The notes: generated from the sequence alone by a model not told the origin. Positions 1 to 10,478 are shown, counted from the stretch's first letter. The stretch is 64,000 nt of DNA from Alphaproteobacteria bacterium BRH_c36 (GCA_001516065.1 LOEV01000123.1:1-64000), one strand, 5' to 3'. Translations and numbers: made by a program.

Positions 1-467
1 GTCTGTGGTCGATTCTCAAAGATACGAGCAAGAGTTATCAACCCAAGTTACCACGCGCTGTAGGAGGAGGATCATCCACTATACACTATACGCAAAACCC
101 GCCGCGACATCATTTCTCTATCGATTATGTCTTAAGACATGAAGATGGAAGTAATCCCAACTGGTTCTTCGTGTCGCCAGTTACCATTCACTCGGCAGTT
201 GAAGGCGATAAAAATCCGCCGACACCATTCGAAAATCGCCGACCCTCAAACGATGCCGGTCAAGAGGCTGATCGCCAGGGCAGAGGATGAGGAAGAATCC
301 TCCCGTGTCAGCCACATTCGGCGGTAACGCGTGGCCCCGCAGATGCCCAACACGCCTCAGACAAGGCAACGCGCCCCATCGCCACCGCGAGTAGCGTAGA
401 TTTTTTATCTATGTGCATCTTTATTTTATCTATAGACAATATTTTTGTTGTCATGTAGGCAACCCGC

Positions 468-749
468 ATGGGAATGGATGAGTACACAATTGGCGTCGTG
501 GCCGATCGGCTGGCGGCTCTCTATAACGGCCCCTTCGGGGGCAAGGACAACGGCCGCTACCGTATCGCGGCCAAGCTTGTGCGTGCGCTTGCAGGGCGGC
601 GCAGACTTTACGAGGACGATGTTCGCGATCTGTCGCGGGCGATGATCGAGCGCGGATTCGTTCTCATCGACATGGACAGCTTCTTCGTCGTGATGTCGGC
701 GAACACGTTCGTCAACTATCGCCGCGCCAACGAGGAGTGCCTGGAGTGA
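468..749 (+). CDS. Conserved-looking 93-aa protein of unknown function upstream of the RimB/RimK cassette
   Basis: ORF in the operon direction; its 3' end overlaps the following ORF (737). No recognised domain. Confidence 0.55.
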   Translation: MGMDEYTIGVVADRLAALYNGPFGGKDNGRYRIAAKLVRALAGRRRLYEDDVRDLSRAMIERGFVLIDMDSFFVVMSANTFVNYRRANEECLE

Positions 750-1213
750 AGGCCGCCAAGACACTCAGCCCGCGAACCGACACAACACGGATCGGCTGGC
801 GGGAGTGGATCGGCCTGCCGGCGCTTCAAATCACCTCGATCAAGGCCAAGATCGACACCGGGGCGCGAACGTCTGCACTGCATGCCGTCAACCTGAGGCC
901 ATTCGAAATCAAGGGCGTCAGATGGATCGAGTTCCACGTCCCGCGCGCCGGTGTTCCGCGCACCGACCTCTGCCGCGCCATTATTGTTGACGAGCGAAAA
1001 ATCAAGAACACCAGCGGTGTTCCCAAGCTGCGCTACGTCATTTCGACGACGCTGATCCTGGGCCGGCGCCACTGGCACATCGAACTTTCGCTGGCAGACC
1101 GCGAGAAAATGGAGTTCGACATCATTTTGGGGCGAACGGCAATTCGCCGGCACGGCCTGCTCGTGGATCCGGGCCGCTCGTTTCTCGCCGGTCCGCCCAT
1201 CGCTATTCTCTGA
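737..1213 (+). CDS. RimB-like ATP-dependent zinc protease / retropepsin-fold (DUF785) protein
   Basis: WREWIGLPALQITSIKAKIDTGARTSALHA is typical of the family (DTGA motif); directly upstream of rimK. Confidence 0.85.
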   Translation: MPGVKAAKTLSPRTDTTRIGWREWIGLPALQITSIKAKIDTGARTSALHAVNLRPFEIKGVRWIEFHVPRAGVPRTDLCRAIIVDERKIKNTSGVPKLRYVISTTLILGRRHWHIELSLADREKMEFDIILGRTAIRRHGLLVDPGRSFLAGPPIAIL

Positions 1214-1298
1214 AAAGCTTCCTCGCACGCTGCCTTTCTCGAAGAGTGCCCCGTCCGACAGCCGGTCCACCGGTCCTATGCCTTAGAAAGGGCAGGTC

Positions 1299-2204
1299 AT
1301 GAAAATCGCCATGATGGCGCGCAACGCCAACCTCTACTCGCACAAGCGGCTGGTGGAGGCCGCCGAGGCACGCGGACACCAGATCGACGTGATCAACACG
1401 TTACAATGCTACATGAACATCGCGTCGCGGCGGCCGGAGGTCTATTACAATGGCCATAAGCTGCCGCACTACGATGCCGTCATCCCGCGCATTGGCGCAT
1501 CGGTCACCTTCTACGGATTGGCGGTGTTGCGACAGTTCGAGATGATGGGCGTATTTCCGCTGAACGAGTCGGTGGCCATCGGGCGGTCCCGCGACAAGCT
1601 GCGCTCGATGCAACTGCTGGCGCGAGACGGCGTCGGTCTGCCGGTGACGACTTTCGCCCACGACCCCAAGCAGACCGAGGAAGTGTTGCGGCTCGCCGGT
1701 GGTTCGCCGCTCGTCATCAAGCTGCTCGAAGGCACCCAGGGGATCGGCGTCGTTCTGGCCGATACCGACCGCTCGGCGAAATCGGTGATCGAGGCGTTCC
1801 GCGGGGCGGGCGTCAACATCCTCGTTCAGGAGTTCATCAAGGAGGCCGGCGGCACGGATATCCGGGCGCTCGTTGTCGGCGGCAAGGTCATCGCCGCGAT
1901 GCAGAGGAAGGGAGCGGAAGGCGAATTCCGCTCCAACCTGCACCGGGGCGGCAGTGCGCAAGCGATCAAGATCTCGCCGGAAGAACGCGCGACGGCTCTG
2001 CGTGCTGCAAAAGCCATGGGGCTCAACGTGTGCGGCGTCGACATGCTGCGCGCCAATCACGGGCCGGTCGTCATGGAGGTCAACTCCTCGCCGGGCCTCG
2101 AAGGTGTCGAGAAGGCCACGGGGATCGACATCGCCGGCCAGATCATCGACTTTCTTGCCAGCCACGCGAGGCCGGGCAAGACCAAAACGAAGGGCAAAGG
2201 CTGA
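1299..2204 (+). CDS. rimK: RimK-family alpha-L-glutamate ligase (ATP-grasp)
   Basis: ATP-grasp motifs ([31 protein letters not shown]) and RimK N-terminus [27 protein letters not shown]. Confidence 0.93.
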   Translation: MKIAMMARNANLYSHKRLVEAAEARGHQIDVINTLQCYMNIASRRPEVYYNGHKLPHYDAVIPRIGASVTFYGLAVLRQFEMMGVFPLNESVAIGRSRDKLRSMQLLARDGVGLPVTTFAHDPKQTEEVLRLAGGSPLVIKLLEGTQGIGVVLADTDRSAKSVIEAFRGAGVNILVQEFIKEAGGTDIRALVVGGKVIAAMQRKGAEGEFRSNLHRGGSAQAIKISPEERATALRAAKAMGLNVCGVDMLRANHGPVVMEVNSSPGLEGVEKATGIDIAGQIIDFLASHARPGKTKTKGKG

Positions 2205-3247
2205 TGGGAGAGACGGGTCCGTTCGAGATCGGCAGGTCGATCGTCGCTTCGGGAACGCGGCAGACGGTCGAATTGCCGGTCAGCGTTCTGTCGGACCACA
2301 CTCCCGTCACGCTGTCCGCCCACGTGGTTCACGGCCGCCGGCCGGGTCCGACGATGTTCGTCAGCGCGGCGGTGCATGGCGACGAAGTCATCGGCGTGGA
2401 GATTGTGCGGCGACTGTTGCGCGCGCCCAATATCGACAACATGCGCGGCACGTTGATTGCCGTGCCGATCGTCAACTCGTTCGGCTTCATGCATCATTCC
2501 CGCTATCTGCCCGACCGGCGCGATCTCAACCGCTCGTTTCCCGGCAGCGCACAAGGGTCGCTCGCGGCGCGGCTGGCGAACCTGTTCCTGCAGGAAATCG
2601 TCCTGCGGTCGGACCTCGGGATCGACCTACATTCAGCAGCGATCCACCGGACGAACCTGCCGCAGGTGCGGGTGTCGCCTTCGAAACCGGCAACGATGGA
2701 ACTTGCTGAGGCTTTTGGAGCACCGCTCATTTTGACGTCCGGATTGCGGGACGGTTCGCTGCGGCAGGCGGCGGCAAAGAAGAACATCGATATTCTGCTC
2801 TATGAAGCCGGCGAGGGATTGCGGTTCGATGAGATCGCGGTGCGGACCGGAGTCAGCGGCATTCTCCGGGTGATGCGCAAACTCGACATGGTCTCGGGAA
2901 AGGGCATCTCGAAACCGAAGGCGGAGCCGATCCAGTCGACCGCGAGCTACTGGCAGCGTGCATCGGCGGGCGGCCTCCTGCGGACGTTCAAGACGATCGG
3001 CGAGGAGGTCCCCAAGGGAAGCGTTCTCGGTATCGTCGCCGATCCCTTCGGCGAAACCGAAACAGAGATCACCGCTGACTACGGCGGCCTGATCATCGGG
3101 CGCACAAACCTGCCGATCGTCAACGAAGGCGACGGGCTGTTTCATATCGCCAAGATCAGGAAGGCCGACAACGCGGAAGCGACGATCGACAGCCTTGCAA
3201 GTCAACTCGTCGCAGATCCGCTGTTCGACGAAGACGAGATCATCTGA
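2204..3247 (+). CDS. Succinylglutamate desuccinylase/aspartoacylase (AstE/AspA, M14-like) family protein
   Basis: Starts at ATGA overlap with the rimK stop; MFVSAAVHGDEVIGVEIVRR zinc-binding HGDE motif; DLNRSFPGS. Confidence 0.88.
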   Translation: MGETGPFEIGRSIVASGTRQTVELPVSVLSDHTPVTLSAHVVHGRRPGPTMFVSAAVHGDEVIGVEIVRRLLRAPNIDNMRGTLIAVPIVNSFGFMHHSRYLPDRRDLNRSFPGSAQGSLAARLANLFLQEIVLRSDLGIDLHSAAIHRTNLPQVRVSPSKPATMELAEAFGAPLILTSGLRDGSLRQAAAKKNIDILLYEAGEGLRFDEIAVRTGVSGILRVMRKLDMVSGKGISKPKAEPIQSTASYWQRASAGGLLRTFKTIGEEVPKGSVLGIVADPFGETETEITADYGGLIIGRTNLPIVNEGDGLFHIAKIRKADNAEATIDSLASQLVADPLFDEDEII

Positions 3248-3332
3248 GCCGTAGCGTTCAACTGCGGCGGCCTTTGTTTGGACGCGCCATACCGACTTCC
3301 AAGCAGAATTGTTTAGTGGCGCCCAAAGCCCA

Positions 3333-3887
3333 CTATTCAGCCCTGCTCGCCCTTGATTGCGCGACTTGATCGAGGAATTTATCGAGGAACTGAGACAACG
3401 CGTTCCAATCGGTGAATTCGTGGTCGCCGGTCTGTTCAAAGGTTCCGGCGGTTTTGGAGACGATGTGCTTGACGATTTCCACCTTGAAGTACTCGTACTG
3501 CGAATAGCGCAGGGCGCCGGCAAGCAGCAGAGTCCGGACAGGTTGGAGTTTCGTGATCCATAAAAATCGTTCGACGTACTTCTGCGCGGCAGGGCGTCCG
3601 TCGTCGGTCGCAGCAGAAAGGCTGACCGATATCAAAGCCGAGGGCAGAGAGTTGAACTGTTCGCGGTGGGCGATGACGAAGTTTATGAGGCTGTCCTGAT
3701 GGCGTTCCTGATGAACCGAGCCGGCTAATATCACGGCGTCGTAATTTTCCCAATCCGGCAGCGCGCCCGGTTCTTCGCTATCGATGACATCGACATGATG
3801 GGCTTTCCGCGAGACATGTCCGGCAGCCCGACGAGCGATCTTTCCGGTTTGGCCTTCCGTCGTTGCGAAGACGATCAAAATGTTCAT
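3333..3887 (-). CDS. Flavodoxin-domain protein, HemG-like (menaquinone-dependent protoporphyrinogen oxidase family)
   Basis: MNILIVFATTEGQTGKIARRAA flavodoxin P-loop; AVILAGSVHQERH; FVIAHREQFNSLPSALISVSLSA as in HemG. Start chosen at internal MNILIV. Confidence 0.75.
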   Translation of the reverse strand: MNILIVFATTEGQTGKIARRAAGHVSRKAHHVDVIDSEEPGALPDWENYDAVILAGSVHQERHQDSLINFVIAHREQFNSLPSALISVSLSAATDDGRPAAQKYVERFLWITKLQPVRTLLLAGALRYSQYEYFKVEIVKHIVSKTAGTFEQTGDHEFTDWNALSQFLDKFLDQVAQSRASRAE

Positions 3888-3941
3888 GGCAATTATCCCA
3901 AACGGGCACTTGGTTCCCAAGCGTCAGCCCGGAACCCTCGG

Positions 3942-4445
3942 CTAATGCAGCTGGCGCTTAAGGACAGCGATCATTCTTTCCACTTCGTCTTGTTGCAACC
4001 GGCCGTGATTTTGCAGGAACTCCGCGATGTCGCGGCCGGTATATCGGCCGGTCAGCGTGCCTTCCCGCAGGATCAACTGGTGTCTCGCAAGTTCGACGGC
4101 ACGATCGTGACAGACGCGGCATTTGTCCTGAAACAGGCCTCCCGAATTCAGGATGTTCTCGAAATGCACGACGAGAACGTCGATCTCCACCGGGGACAGT
4201 TTACCGTGGCCGGAATTGAGGAAGCCGCGCAGCTCCCGCGAGGATTTGCGCGTCAGCATCTTTCCTTGCGACCTGACGAGATAGTTGCGCGCGAAGTCGC
4301 CCGCGTGGGGGGAATGACATCCACCGCACCGCTGCTCAAAAATCTGGTGAGGGTCGGGTGCTTGTGCCAGAACCTGTTGATCGCGAGACGCCGCGGTGAT
4401 CGCCAAAGCGAGCCAGCCGACGAATAGCATGCGATATCTCAACAT
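3942..4445 (-). CDS. Small exported diheme c-type cytochrome
   Basis: Two CXXCH motifs (CGGCH, CRVCH), N-terminal signal-like segment; downstream of nirN. Confidence 0.8.
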   Translation of the reverse strand: MLRYRMLFVGWLALAITAASRDQQVLAQAPDPHQIFEQRCGGCHSPHAGDFARNYLVRSQGKMLTRKSSRELRGFLNSGHGKLSPVEIDVLVVHFENILNSGGLFQDKCRVCHDRAVELARHQLILREGTLTGRYTGRDIAEFLQNHGRLQQDEVERMIAVLKRQLH

Positions 4446-4510
4446 CGGGGGTGAATCTCGATTTACGATGCACCTGGCAGTTAACATAGGGGGTTGCGCA
4501 AGTTCTCGAA

Positions 4511-4524
4511 TTGAGCTGAGTCAA
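4511..4524. promoter_or_regulatory. Candidate Fnr/NnrR-family box TTGAGCTGAGTCAA
   Basis: TTGAG-N4-GTCAA imperfect dyad overlapping the nirN stop and centred about 72 bp upstream of the diheme cytochrome start. Confidence 0.4.
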
Positions 4525-6101
4525 TGGCTCGTCCCCTCCGAAAACGTGATCTTGTTCCAGACGTTGTACTTGCCCGACGGCTTGCGCATCGGCAGGCGGC
4601 GGACTTCCTCCAGGGTCTCGGCGTCGTAGACGATGACGGCGCCGTCATCCTCCCAGACCGACACGAGGGCATGGCGGCCGGACCGGTCGAATTCGACATG
4701 AGCAACGGTTGCTTCGGGCACGGGCCGCAGCGTCTTGACGATCTTCAGGGTCTGCTTATCGATGACGTGCATCGCATCCTTGTTCTTGCCGAAGAAGACG
4801 TCAGCCCAGACATAGGGCGTATTCTCGTGCGAGCGCAGGAAGAAGCCGGGGCCATCGGTCGGTATGGTCGTGACAAGGGACCAGTCGTCGACGGCGATAA
4901 CGCTGAGCTTGGCTTCCTTCAGATGCGGTGTCGCCATGACGCGGCGGCCGTTGCGAATCCAGGAGATTCCAGAGCCGAGGTGCGGCATGCCGGGAAGCGG
5001 CAGTTCTGCGATTTCGCGGCCAACCGTTAGGTTGACGACGACGCCCTTGCCGCCGTCACGTGATGCACCGATCAGATTGCGGTAGTCGGAATCGAAGAAG
5101 AAGTCGTCGATGGGTTCGGCGACAGCTATTCGTCTCAGCGCAAACAGCCCCTTTGAGGATTCTAGCGCTTCGACCATGCCTTTCTCGTGGCTGTGCACGT
5201 AGCCCTGGTAGACCGGCTCGGCATCGGGGTTGGTCGCGATCTCCCAGATCTCGGCGACATCTTTCAGCGCCAGCACGAAGCTGTCTCTCGTCGGCGCCTG
5301 GTAAACCGCTGAAACACGCGAAGGGACGCCGGACTTGTCGGAAACATCGAAAACGCGGGCGACGGAGAGATCCGATGTCGCGATGATCGTCAGCGTGTTG
5401 GGGAGATAATTGGCAACCGCCAGCCAACGGCCGTCCTTCGAGATGGCGATGTTGCGGGCGTTCAGTCCGGCGCGGATGCGGCCGACTTCCTGAAGCGACC
5501 AGATGTCGTATTTCTGCACCCAGCCATCGCGCGACATGATGAAGACGAAGCGGCCGTCGGGCGAGAACTTCGGCCCGCCGTGAACGGCAAACGGCGTGGC
5601 GAAGCGGTCCAGGCGGTTGAAGGTGTCGCCGTCGAGGATCGACACGTGATGGTCGCCGGTCTCGACGACCAGGAACAGATTGAGTGGATCGGCATCGAAG
5701 ACCGGCTTGGAAGCAGCTCTGTAATCTGCATTTAGGGTGAGGCTCGCGGCGATTTCATTCGTGGTCCACGTCGGTTTTGTGCCGAGCGGCGTCTTGATGA
5801 ACTCGGAGAGGGCTGCGATGTCGTGTTCAGAAAGCATGTCGGCGAAGGCCGGCATCTGGGTCGCCGCGCGGCCCATGGAGATGACGTCCGAAACCGCTGG
5901 GCCGCGCATCCGGTGCAAGGTTTCCGGAATCAGAGCCGGGCCTGTTCCGCCAAGCCTTTCAGCGCCATGGCAATTCGCGCAATGGGCTTGATAGAGTTGA
6001 ACGGCACGTGTCGTCGCGTTTTCTGCATTCACGGAGACCGCGGCAGTGCATGCGAACGCGGCAGTGAAGATGATGCTAGGCAAAGCGGTGCGCGGGATCA
6101 T
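4521..6101 (-). CDS. nirN: Cytochrome cd1-like NirN (dihydro-heme d1 dehydrogenase)
   Basis: N-terminal CANCH cytochrome c domain plus cd1-type beta-propeller; distal position after nirJ as in Paracoccus/Pseudomonas nir clusters. Confidence 0.88.
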   Translation of the reverse strand: MIPRTALPSIIFTAAFACTAAVSVNAENATTRAVQLYQAHCANCHGAERLGGTGPALIPETLHRMRGPAVSDVISMGRAATQMPAFADMLSEHDIAALSEFIKTPLGTKPTWTTNEIAASLTLNADYRAASKPVFDADPLNLFLVVETGDHHVSILDGDTFNRLDRFATPFAVHGGPKFSPDGRFVFIMSRDGWVQKYDIWSLQEVGRIRAGLNARNIAISKDGRWLAVANYLPNTLTIIATSDLSVARVFDVSDKSGVPSRVSAVYQAPTRDSFVLALKDVAEIWEIATNPDAEPVYQGYVHSHEKGMVEALESSKGLFALRRIAVAEPIDDFFFDSDYRNLIGASRDGGKGVVVNLTVGREIAELPLPGMPHLGSGISWIRNGRRVMATPHLKEAKLSVIAVDDWSLVTTIPTDGPGFFLRSHENTPYVWADVFFGKNKDAMHVIDKQTLKIVKTLRPVPEATVAHVEFDRSGRHALVSVWEDDGAVIVYDAETLEEVRRLPMRKPSGKYNVWNKITFSEGTSH

Positions 6102-7302
6102 TGCTTCGGCCTCGGAATGGTTTCATCTGGAGTCGGTCGGATTCGCTTGAGATGCCTTCCGAGAGGCCGATTTCAGCGTCGCCGAGATAACAAGCAGGAT
6201 CGGCCTCCCATGGGTCGCCGGTCAGTTGAAGGGCGCGGATACGGGTGTTGCCGCCGCAGACGGATTTGTAGGCGCAGGCGCCGCAGCGTCCCTTCAGGGG
6301 ACGTGGGCGCAGGCGCAGCGCTGCCAGCATCGGGTCGCCGAGATCCTGCCAGATCTCGCTGAACGGCCGGTTGCGCACGCTGTCGATGGAATAATCCGAC
6401 CAGTAGGTGTCGGGGTGGACGACGCCCTGGGTGTCGATGTTGGCGACGCCGAGGCCGGAAGAGTTTCCGCCCCAGGCTTCAAGGTGCTGGCGCAAATGTG
6501 CGACAGCCTCGGCCGTGAACCGGCTCTGCGCCCAGCGCAGGAAGGTGACCGCATCGGCATCGTTGTTGCCCGTCACGATCTCGAATGCCTCGCCGTTCGA
6601 AGCCGACCGCCATGCGCGCTCGATGAGAAGTTCAACCGCCTGGCGCGTCACTTGCCATTGCGTGTCGTCGGCGCGGTGCTTGTTGCCGCGGCCCGCGTAG
6701 ACAAGGTGGGATAGGTAGAACTTCTCGACGCCTTCGTCACCGGCCAGTGCCAGGAGGTCGGGTAGCTGCTGGGCATTGTCCTTCGTCATCGTGAAGCGCA
6801 GGCCAACCTTGATGCCGCGCGCCCTGCACGCACGTACTCCGGCAAGCGCCTCCTCGAATGCGCCCGCCGCGCCACGGAACCAGTCGTTCGTCGCGCCGAT
6901 GCCATCGAGGCTGATGCCGACGTAGTCGAAGCCGATCTCGGCGATCTCGTCGGCGTCATGTTCCTTGATCGTCGTGCCATTGGTGGAGAGCGCGGTGTAG
7001 AGGCCGTGGGCCTTGGAGCGCCGTGCCAGATCGAGGGTGTCGGGGCGGCTCAGCGGCTCTCCGCCCGAAAGGATCAGCGCGGGAATGCCGAAGGCAGCGA
7101 GATCGTCGAGCACGACGACGGCTTCCTCATTCGAAAGTTCGCCTGGAAAGTCGCGGTTGGCGGCAACCGCGTAGCAGTGACGGCACTTGAGATTGCAGCG
7201 CCGCGTCAGGTTCCAGATCACAACGGGGCGCACCGGCCCCTTGCGGCGGCGTACCGGTGTCGGTTCGATGAGCTGGTGCATATAATGCGACAGGCGAAAC
7301 AT
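6076..7302 (-). CDS. nirJ: Heme d1 biosynthesis radical SAM protein
   Basis: CNLKCRHCY radical SAM motif, C-terminal [18 protein letters not shown]; within nir cluster. Confidence 0.93.
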   Translation of the reverse strand: MFRLSHYMHQLIEPTPVRRRKGPVRPVVIWNLTRRCNLKCRHCYAVAANRDFPGELSNEEAVVVLDDLAAFGIPALILSGGEPLSRPDTLDLARRSKAHGLYTALSTNGTTIKEHDADEIAEIGFDYVGISLDGIGATNDWFRGAAGAFEEALAGVRACRARGIKVGLRFTMTKDNAQQLPDLLALAGDEGVEKFYLSHLVYAGRGNKHRADDTQWQVTRQAVELLIERAWRSASNGEAFEIVTGNNDADAVTFLRWAQSRFTAEAVAHLRQHLEAWGGNSSGLGVANIDTQGVVHPDTYWSDYSIDSVRNRPFSEIWQDLGDPMLAALRLRPRPLKGRCGACAYKSVCGGNTRIRALQLTGDPWEADPACYLGDAEIGLSEGISSESDRLQMKPFRGRSNDPAHRFA

Positions 7303-7306
7303 TGCT

Positions 7307-7798
7307 TCAGCCTCCGTTACCGGACAGACGAAGTCCGGTCTTCTTCAGGATCCGCTTCGAATAGAGAACGTCGCAAGCGCGGCAAGCCGGTCCGGCGAGC
7401 AGTGCGATCTCACGCCGCTTCGTTTCGACCTCGTCACGGGTTGTGCCATGAACCATCGCGAACAGGTTGTAGGGCCAGGACGGGAGTGCGCGCGGGCGCA
7501 GATAGCAGTGCGTCACGAAAGGCAGCGCGCCGACCTCGCGCCCGACTTCGGAGGCGACTTCGTCTTCGATGTCCCAAACCGTCATTCCGTTGGCGATCAG
7601 GCCCAGGGCATAGTGGTTTGGCGCGACTCCTATGCGACGAACGACTCCGCGTTCCATCAGATGGCCAAGCCGCACGATGACGTCGGCTTCGCCGATGCCG
7701 ACGCTCTTTGCGATTTCGGCATAGGGGCAAGGGGTAATCGCGAGGCCGGCCTGAGCCGCTTCGATGATGCTCCTGTCGATTGAATCGAGACTGCTCAT
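7307..7798 (-). CDS. nirH: Siroheme decarboxylase subunit NirH (Lrp/AsnC-like)
   Basis: [35 protein letters not shown]...[12 protein letters not shown]; start re-assigned inside the longer 7307..8419 ORF. Confidence 0.85.
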   Translation of the reverse strand: MSSLDSIDRSIIEAAQAGLAITPCPYAEIAKSVGIGEADVIVRLGHLMERGVVRRIGVAPNHYALGLIANGMTVWDIEDEVASEVGREVGALPFVTHCYLRPRALPSWPYNLFAMVHGTTRDEVETKRREIALLAGPACRACDVLYSKRILKKTGLRLSGNGG

Positions 7799-8274
7799 GC
7801 CGCCACCCTGAAGCCGATAAAGAACTCTTCGAGTTTGGGAAAGCGCAGCACGGCAAGGCCGGTTGCCTGTTCGATACGCAGGGCGGTGCTGTCTATTTCC
7901 TCGGGCGACTCGGTTGCAAGCACGAACCACATGTTGAGGGCATGCTCGCGCTCGTAGTTGTGCGCGACCTGAGGAAAGCCGTTGACGATCCCGGCGATCT
8001 CCTCGAAGCGATCCGCGGGGGCTGAGAGCGCACACAGGCAGAAGGCGCCGCCCATGGCTGCCGCATCGAGGAACGGTCCGAAGCGGGTAACAACGCCGGT
8101 CTCGGCCAACCGCTGCAGCCGCGCGATCAATTCGCTTTCGGGAATGCCGATTTTGGCCGCGACGGCGGCAAAAGGCGACGTGACCAGCGGAAATCCCTCC
8201 TGAAGGACATTGATGATCCGGCGGTCCAGGTCGTCGAGGCCGATGCTTGCGGCCAAGTGGTGTCGGGACATCAT
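7795..8274 (-). CDS. nirG: Siroheme decarboxylase subunit NirG (Lrp/AsnC-like)
   Basis: DLDRRIINVLQEGFPLVTSPFAAVAAKIGI...REHALNMWFVLATES; 4-bp overlaps with neighbours. Confidence 0.85.
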   Translation of the reverse strand: MMSRHHLAASIGLDDLDRRIINVLQEGFPLVTSPFAAVAAKIGIPESELIARLQRLAETGVVTRFGPFLDAAAMGGAFCLCALSAPADRFEEIAGIVNGFPQVAHNYEREHALNMWFVLATESPEEIDSTALRIEQATGLAVLRFPKLEEFFIGFRVAA

Positions 8275-9278
8275 GCAGCCTCCTTTGAAGCGGCAACCAG
8301 CGCGCCCGTCTGCTTGAAGCAGCGCAATGAGAAAAGGATCTGGCGGGGAACGTCGTCGAGTCCGGCGGCCGTGGAAGCTTCGACCAGTGCCCGCAGCGCC
8401 GCGTCACGCGATTTCGCATGGATCATGCAATAGAGGTTATAGGGCCACTCACTCTTGTAGCGCGTGCGACGGTAGCACAGGTTGATGCTGGGGCATTTGG
8501 CGAGGGCTGCGCCGGCGCGGTCGATGTCGGCTGGATCGACATCCCAGACCACCATCGCATTCGACCTCCAGCCAAGCGCGCGATGGCGGACTATGACGCC
8601 AATCCGGGGTAGAACTCCGGCCTCGCAAAGCTCGCCGGTACGGGCGATGACGTCGCCTTCGGCGCGGCCCAGCCGTTCTGCAACTTCGCGGAATGGCGTG
8701 GCGACCAACGGCAGCCCTGTGATGAGTTCCTGGACTAGTTGCCGGTCGCCTTCGCGGAGGCTGCGGCGCGAGACGTCCGCAGTGGCCATGTCGACGAGAT
8801 CATGCCGAACCACCTGCTCGCTGGAAAGTGGAAATCCCAGGTCAATGTGATAGGGGCGCTCCAGGCGCAGCTCGAGTACCCGGTTGCCGGTTTGGCTTTC
8901 CACTTTGGCGATCGCCGCGTTGACATAGGCACGGTCGGGCCCGGTCACCACGAACCAAAGGTTCCAATCGTTTTCTCTGAGGTAGACGTGGTTGATGCCC
9001 GGCTCGGCGCACAGAATCGCAGCTTTGCTGTCAACGTCCAGATCGGGCACCGATATCGCTGCGAGAGTGCTTGCCCCAAGCGTATTCGGGCGCACGACGC
9101 CGCCGACACGGGCAACTACACCAGATGCCTGAAGCCTCGAAAGGCGAGCGATCACGTCCTCTTCGGCGAGGCCGATCTTGTTTCCAATCTCCAGGAACGG
9201 ACGCTCAACAAGGGGCAGCGCGCGCTGCCAGCCTTCCAGCAGTTGACTATCGAAACTATCGCTTGACGAGACACCCAT
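8271..9278 (-). CDS. nirDL: Fused NirD-NirL siroheme decarboxylase
   Basis: Two tandem Lrp/AsnC-like units (LPLVERPFLEIGNKIGL and LPLVATPFREVAERLGR). Confidence 0.88.
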   Translation of the reverse strand: MGVSSSDSFDSQLLEGWQRALPLVERPFLEIGNKIGLAEEDVIARLSRLQASGVVARVGGVVRPNTLGASTLAAISVPDLDVDSKAAILCAEPGINHVYLRENDWNLWFVVTGPDRAYVNAAIAKVESQTGNRVLELRLERPYHIDLGFPLSSEQVVRHDLVDMATADVSRRSLREGDRQLVQELITGLPLVATPFREVAERLGRAEGDVIARTGELCEAGVLPRIGVIVRHRALGWRSNAMVVWDVDPADIDRAGAALAKCPSINLCYRRTRYKSEWPYNLYCMIHAKSRDAALRALVEASTAAGLDDVPRQILFSLRCFKQTGALVAASKEAA

Positions 9279-9281
9279 GGC

Positions 9282-10478
9282 TCACAGTCCTGTCCGGTGC
9301 GCACGCGAGGTGAAAAAAATTCCGCTCGGGCTGGTAGCGGCAATCTCAGCTTTCTTTTCAAAGGTCCGTGCGTCGTACACGTGGACCGCATTGGCGTCGC
9401 GCACCGAGACCCAGACTTCATGCCCCCTTGCGGTAAATTCCATGTGCAGGACTGCCGGACCCGGCTTCCATTCCTTGACGACTTCGGCTGTACGCGAGTC
9501 GATGACCTGGATCGTGTCATTGAAGGGATGGGCGAAATTGACCCAGACATGGCGTCCATCTGGCCGCGCAACGGCGAAGACCGGCTGGCCGTGCACTTTC
9601 GTCCTGCCGACCTCCGCGAAACTGCGGGTGTCGACGAAGAGTACTTCGTGGCGTCCCACCGCCGGCAACACGAATCGGTCGCCGGCCAGCGCCCAGCCTT
9701 CGAGATGAGGCATCTTGTAGACGGGGAGTTTTTCATCTCCGCGCCCGTAGTTGTCGAGAATGCGCCGTGGCTTGACGGTATCGTCCCAGAGATCGACAAG
9801 GCTGAGGCCATCCTCGCCGTAGAGGCCGGCGACGTAGTAGCGGCCATCGGCGGTGATTAGGGCGTCGTAGGGGTTGGCGCCGATGCCTTCCAGTTTGGTG
9901 ATGATGCAGGGTGCAGCACCTTTCGAGAAATCGGCGATCCAGGTTTCGCCTGCGTCCCAAAGCGTGAAAACGAACCTGCGGCCGGGCGCATCGACAAGGC
10001 CGATCGTCTTCGATAGACCCCCCGGCCACGCCGCCGGAATGTCGGCGACCGGAGCAAGCGTTGCGGCATCGAACACGCGGACGCCGCCGGGCTCGTAGTT
10101 CGAAACCGCGACGAGGGTGCCGTCATCGGAGATCGCCCCGCCGATTGAGTTCCCCGCCTGGACTACGCGCCCGGCAATCGAGCCGGTGAGGAGATCGACC
10201 TTGGTCAAGCCGCCGTCGCGGCCGAAGACGAAGGCGTAGCGCTGGTCGCGGGAAAAGACGGCCGAGGCGTGAGACAGGTCCCCGAGGCCTTCTACGCGAG
10301 AGAGAGTTTTGCGCCCGGTGGTATCGACGATGAGGAGAGAACCGGTCGCGCGCTCGATGACGATCCCCAGATCGCCAGTACCGCGCAGTTCCTGTTCCGA
10401 CGCCCGCAGGACGCCCGTGGCACCGACTGCAATAAGACCCAAGGTGAAGACCAGCAGCGCTTTCAGCAGAACCTTCAT
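9282..10478 (-). CDS. nirF: Heme d1 biosynthesis protein NirF
   Basis: cd1-like propeller without CXXCH; ELRGTGDLGIVIERATGSLLIVD; start chosen at MKVLLKALLVF. Confidence 0.88.
   Translation of the reverse strand: MKVLLKALLVFTLGLIAVGATGVLRASEQELRGTGDLGIVIERATGSLLIVDTTGRKTLSRVEGLGDLSHASAVFSRDQRYAFVFGRDGGLTKVDLLTGSIAGRVVQAGNSIGGAISDDGTLVAVSNYEPGGVRVFDAATLAPVADIPAAWPGGLSKTIGLVDAPGRRFVFTLWDAGETWIADFSKGAAPCIITKLEGIGANPYDALITADGRYYVAGLYGEDGLSLVDLWDDTVKPRRILDNYGRGDEKLPVYKMPHLEGWALAGDRFVLPAVGRHEVLFVDTRSFAEVGRTKVHGQPVFAVARPDGRHVWVNFAHPFNDTIQVIDSRTAEVVKEWKPGPAVLHMEFTARGHEVWVSVRDANAVHVYDARTFEKKAEIAATSPSGIFFTSRAHRTGL

Noticed and set aside
139-327. 62-aa ORFs on both strands near the window start
   Set aside because: Mutually overlapping, no domain, basic low-complexity translation; not supported as genes.
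1401-2165. 254-aa minus-strand ORF inside rimK
   Set aside because: Shadow ORF of the well-supported RimK gene.
3273-3332. Possible bidirectional terminator between the deacylase and HemG-like genes
   Set aside because: Imperfect pairing (TTTGGaCGCGCCA / TGGCGCCCAAA) with a long loop; too weak to call.
7307-8419. Single 370-aa minus-strand ORF spanning nirH and part of nirG
   Set aside because: N-terminal ~207 residues are out-of-frame readings of nirG; the nirH start at 7798 gives a proper Lrp/AsnC-like protein.
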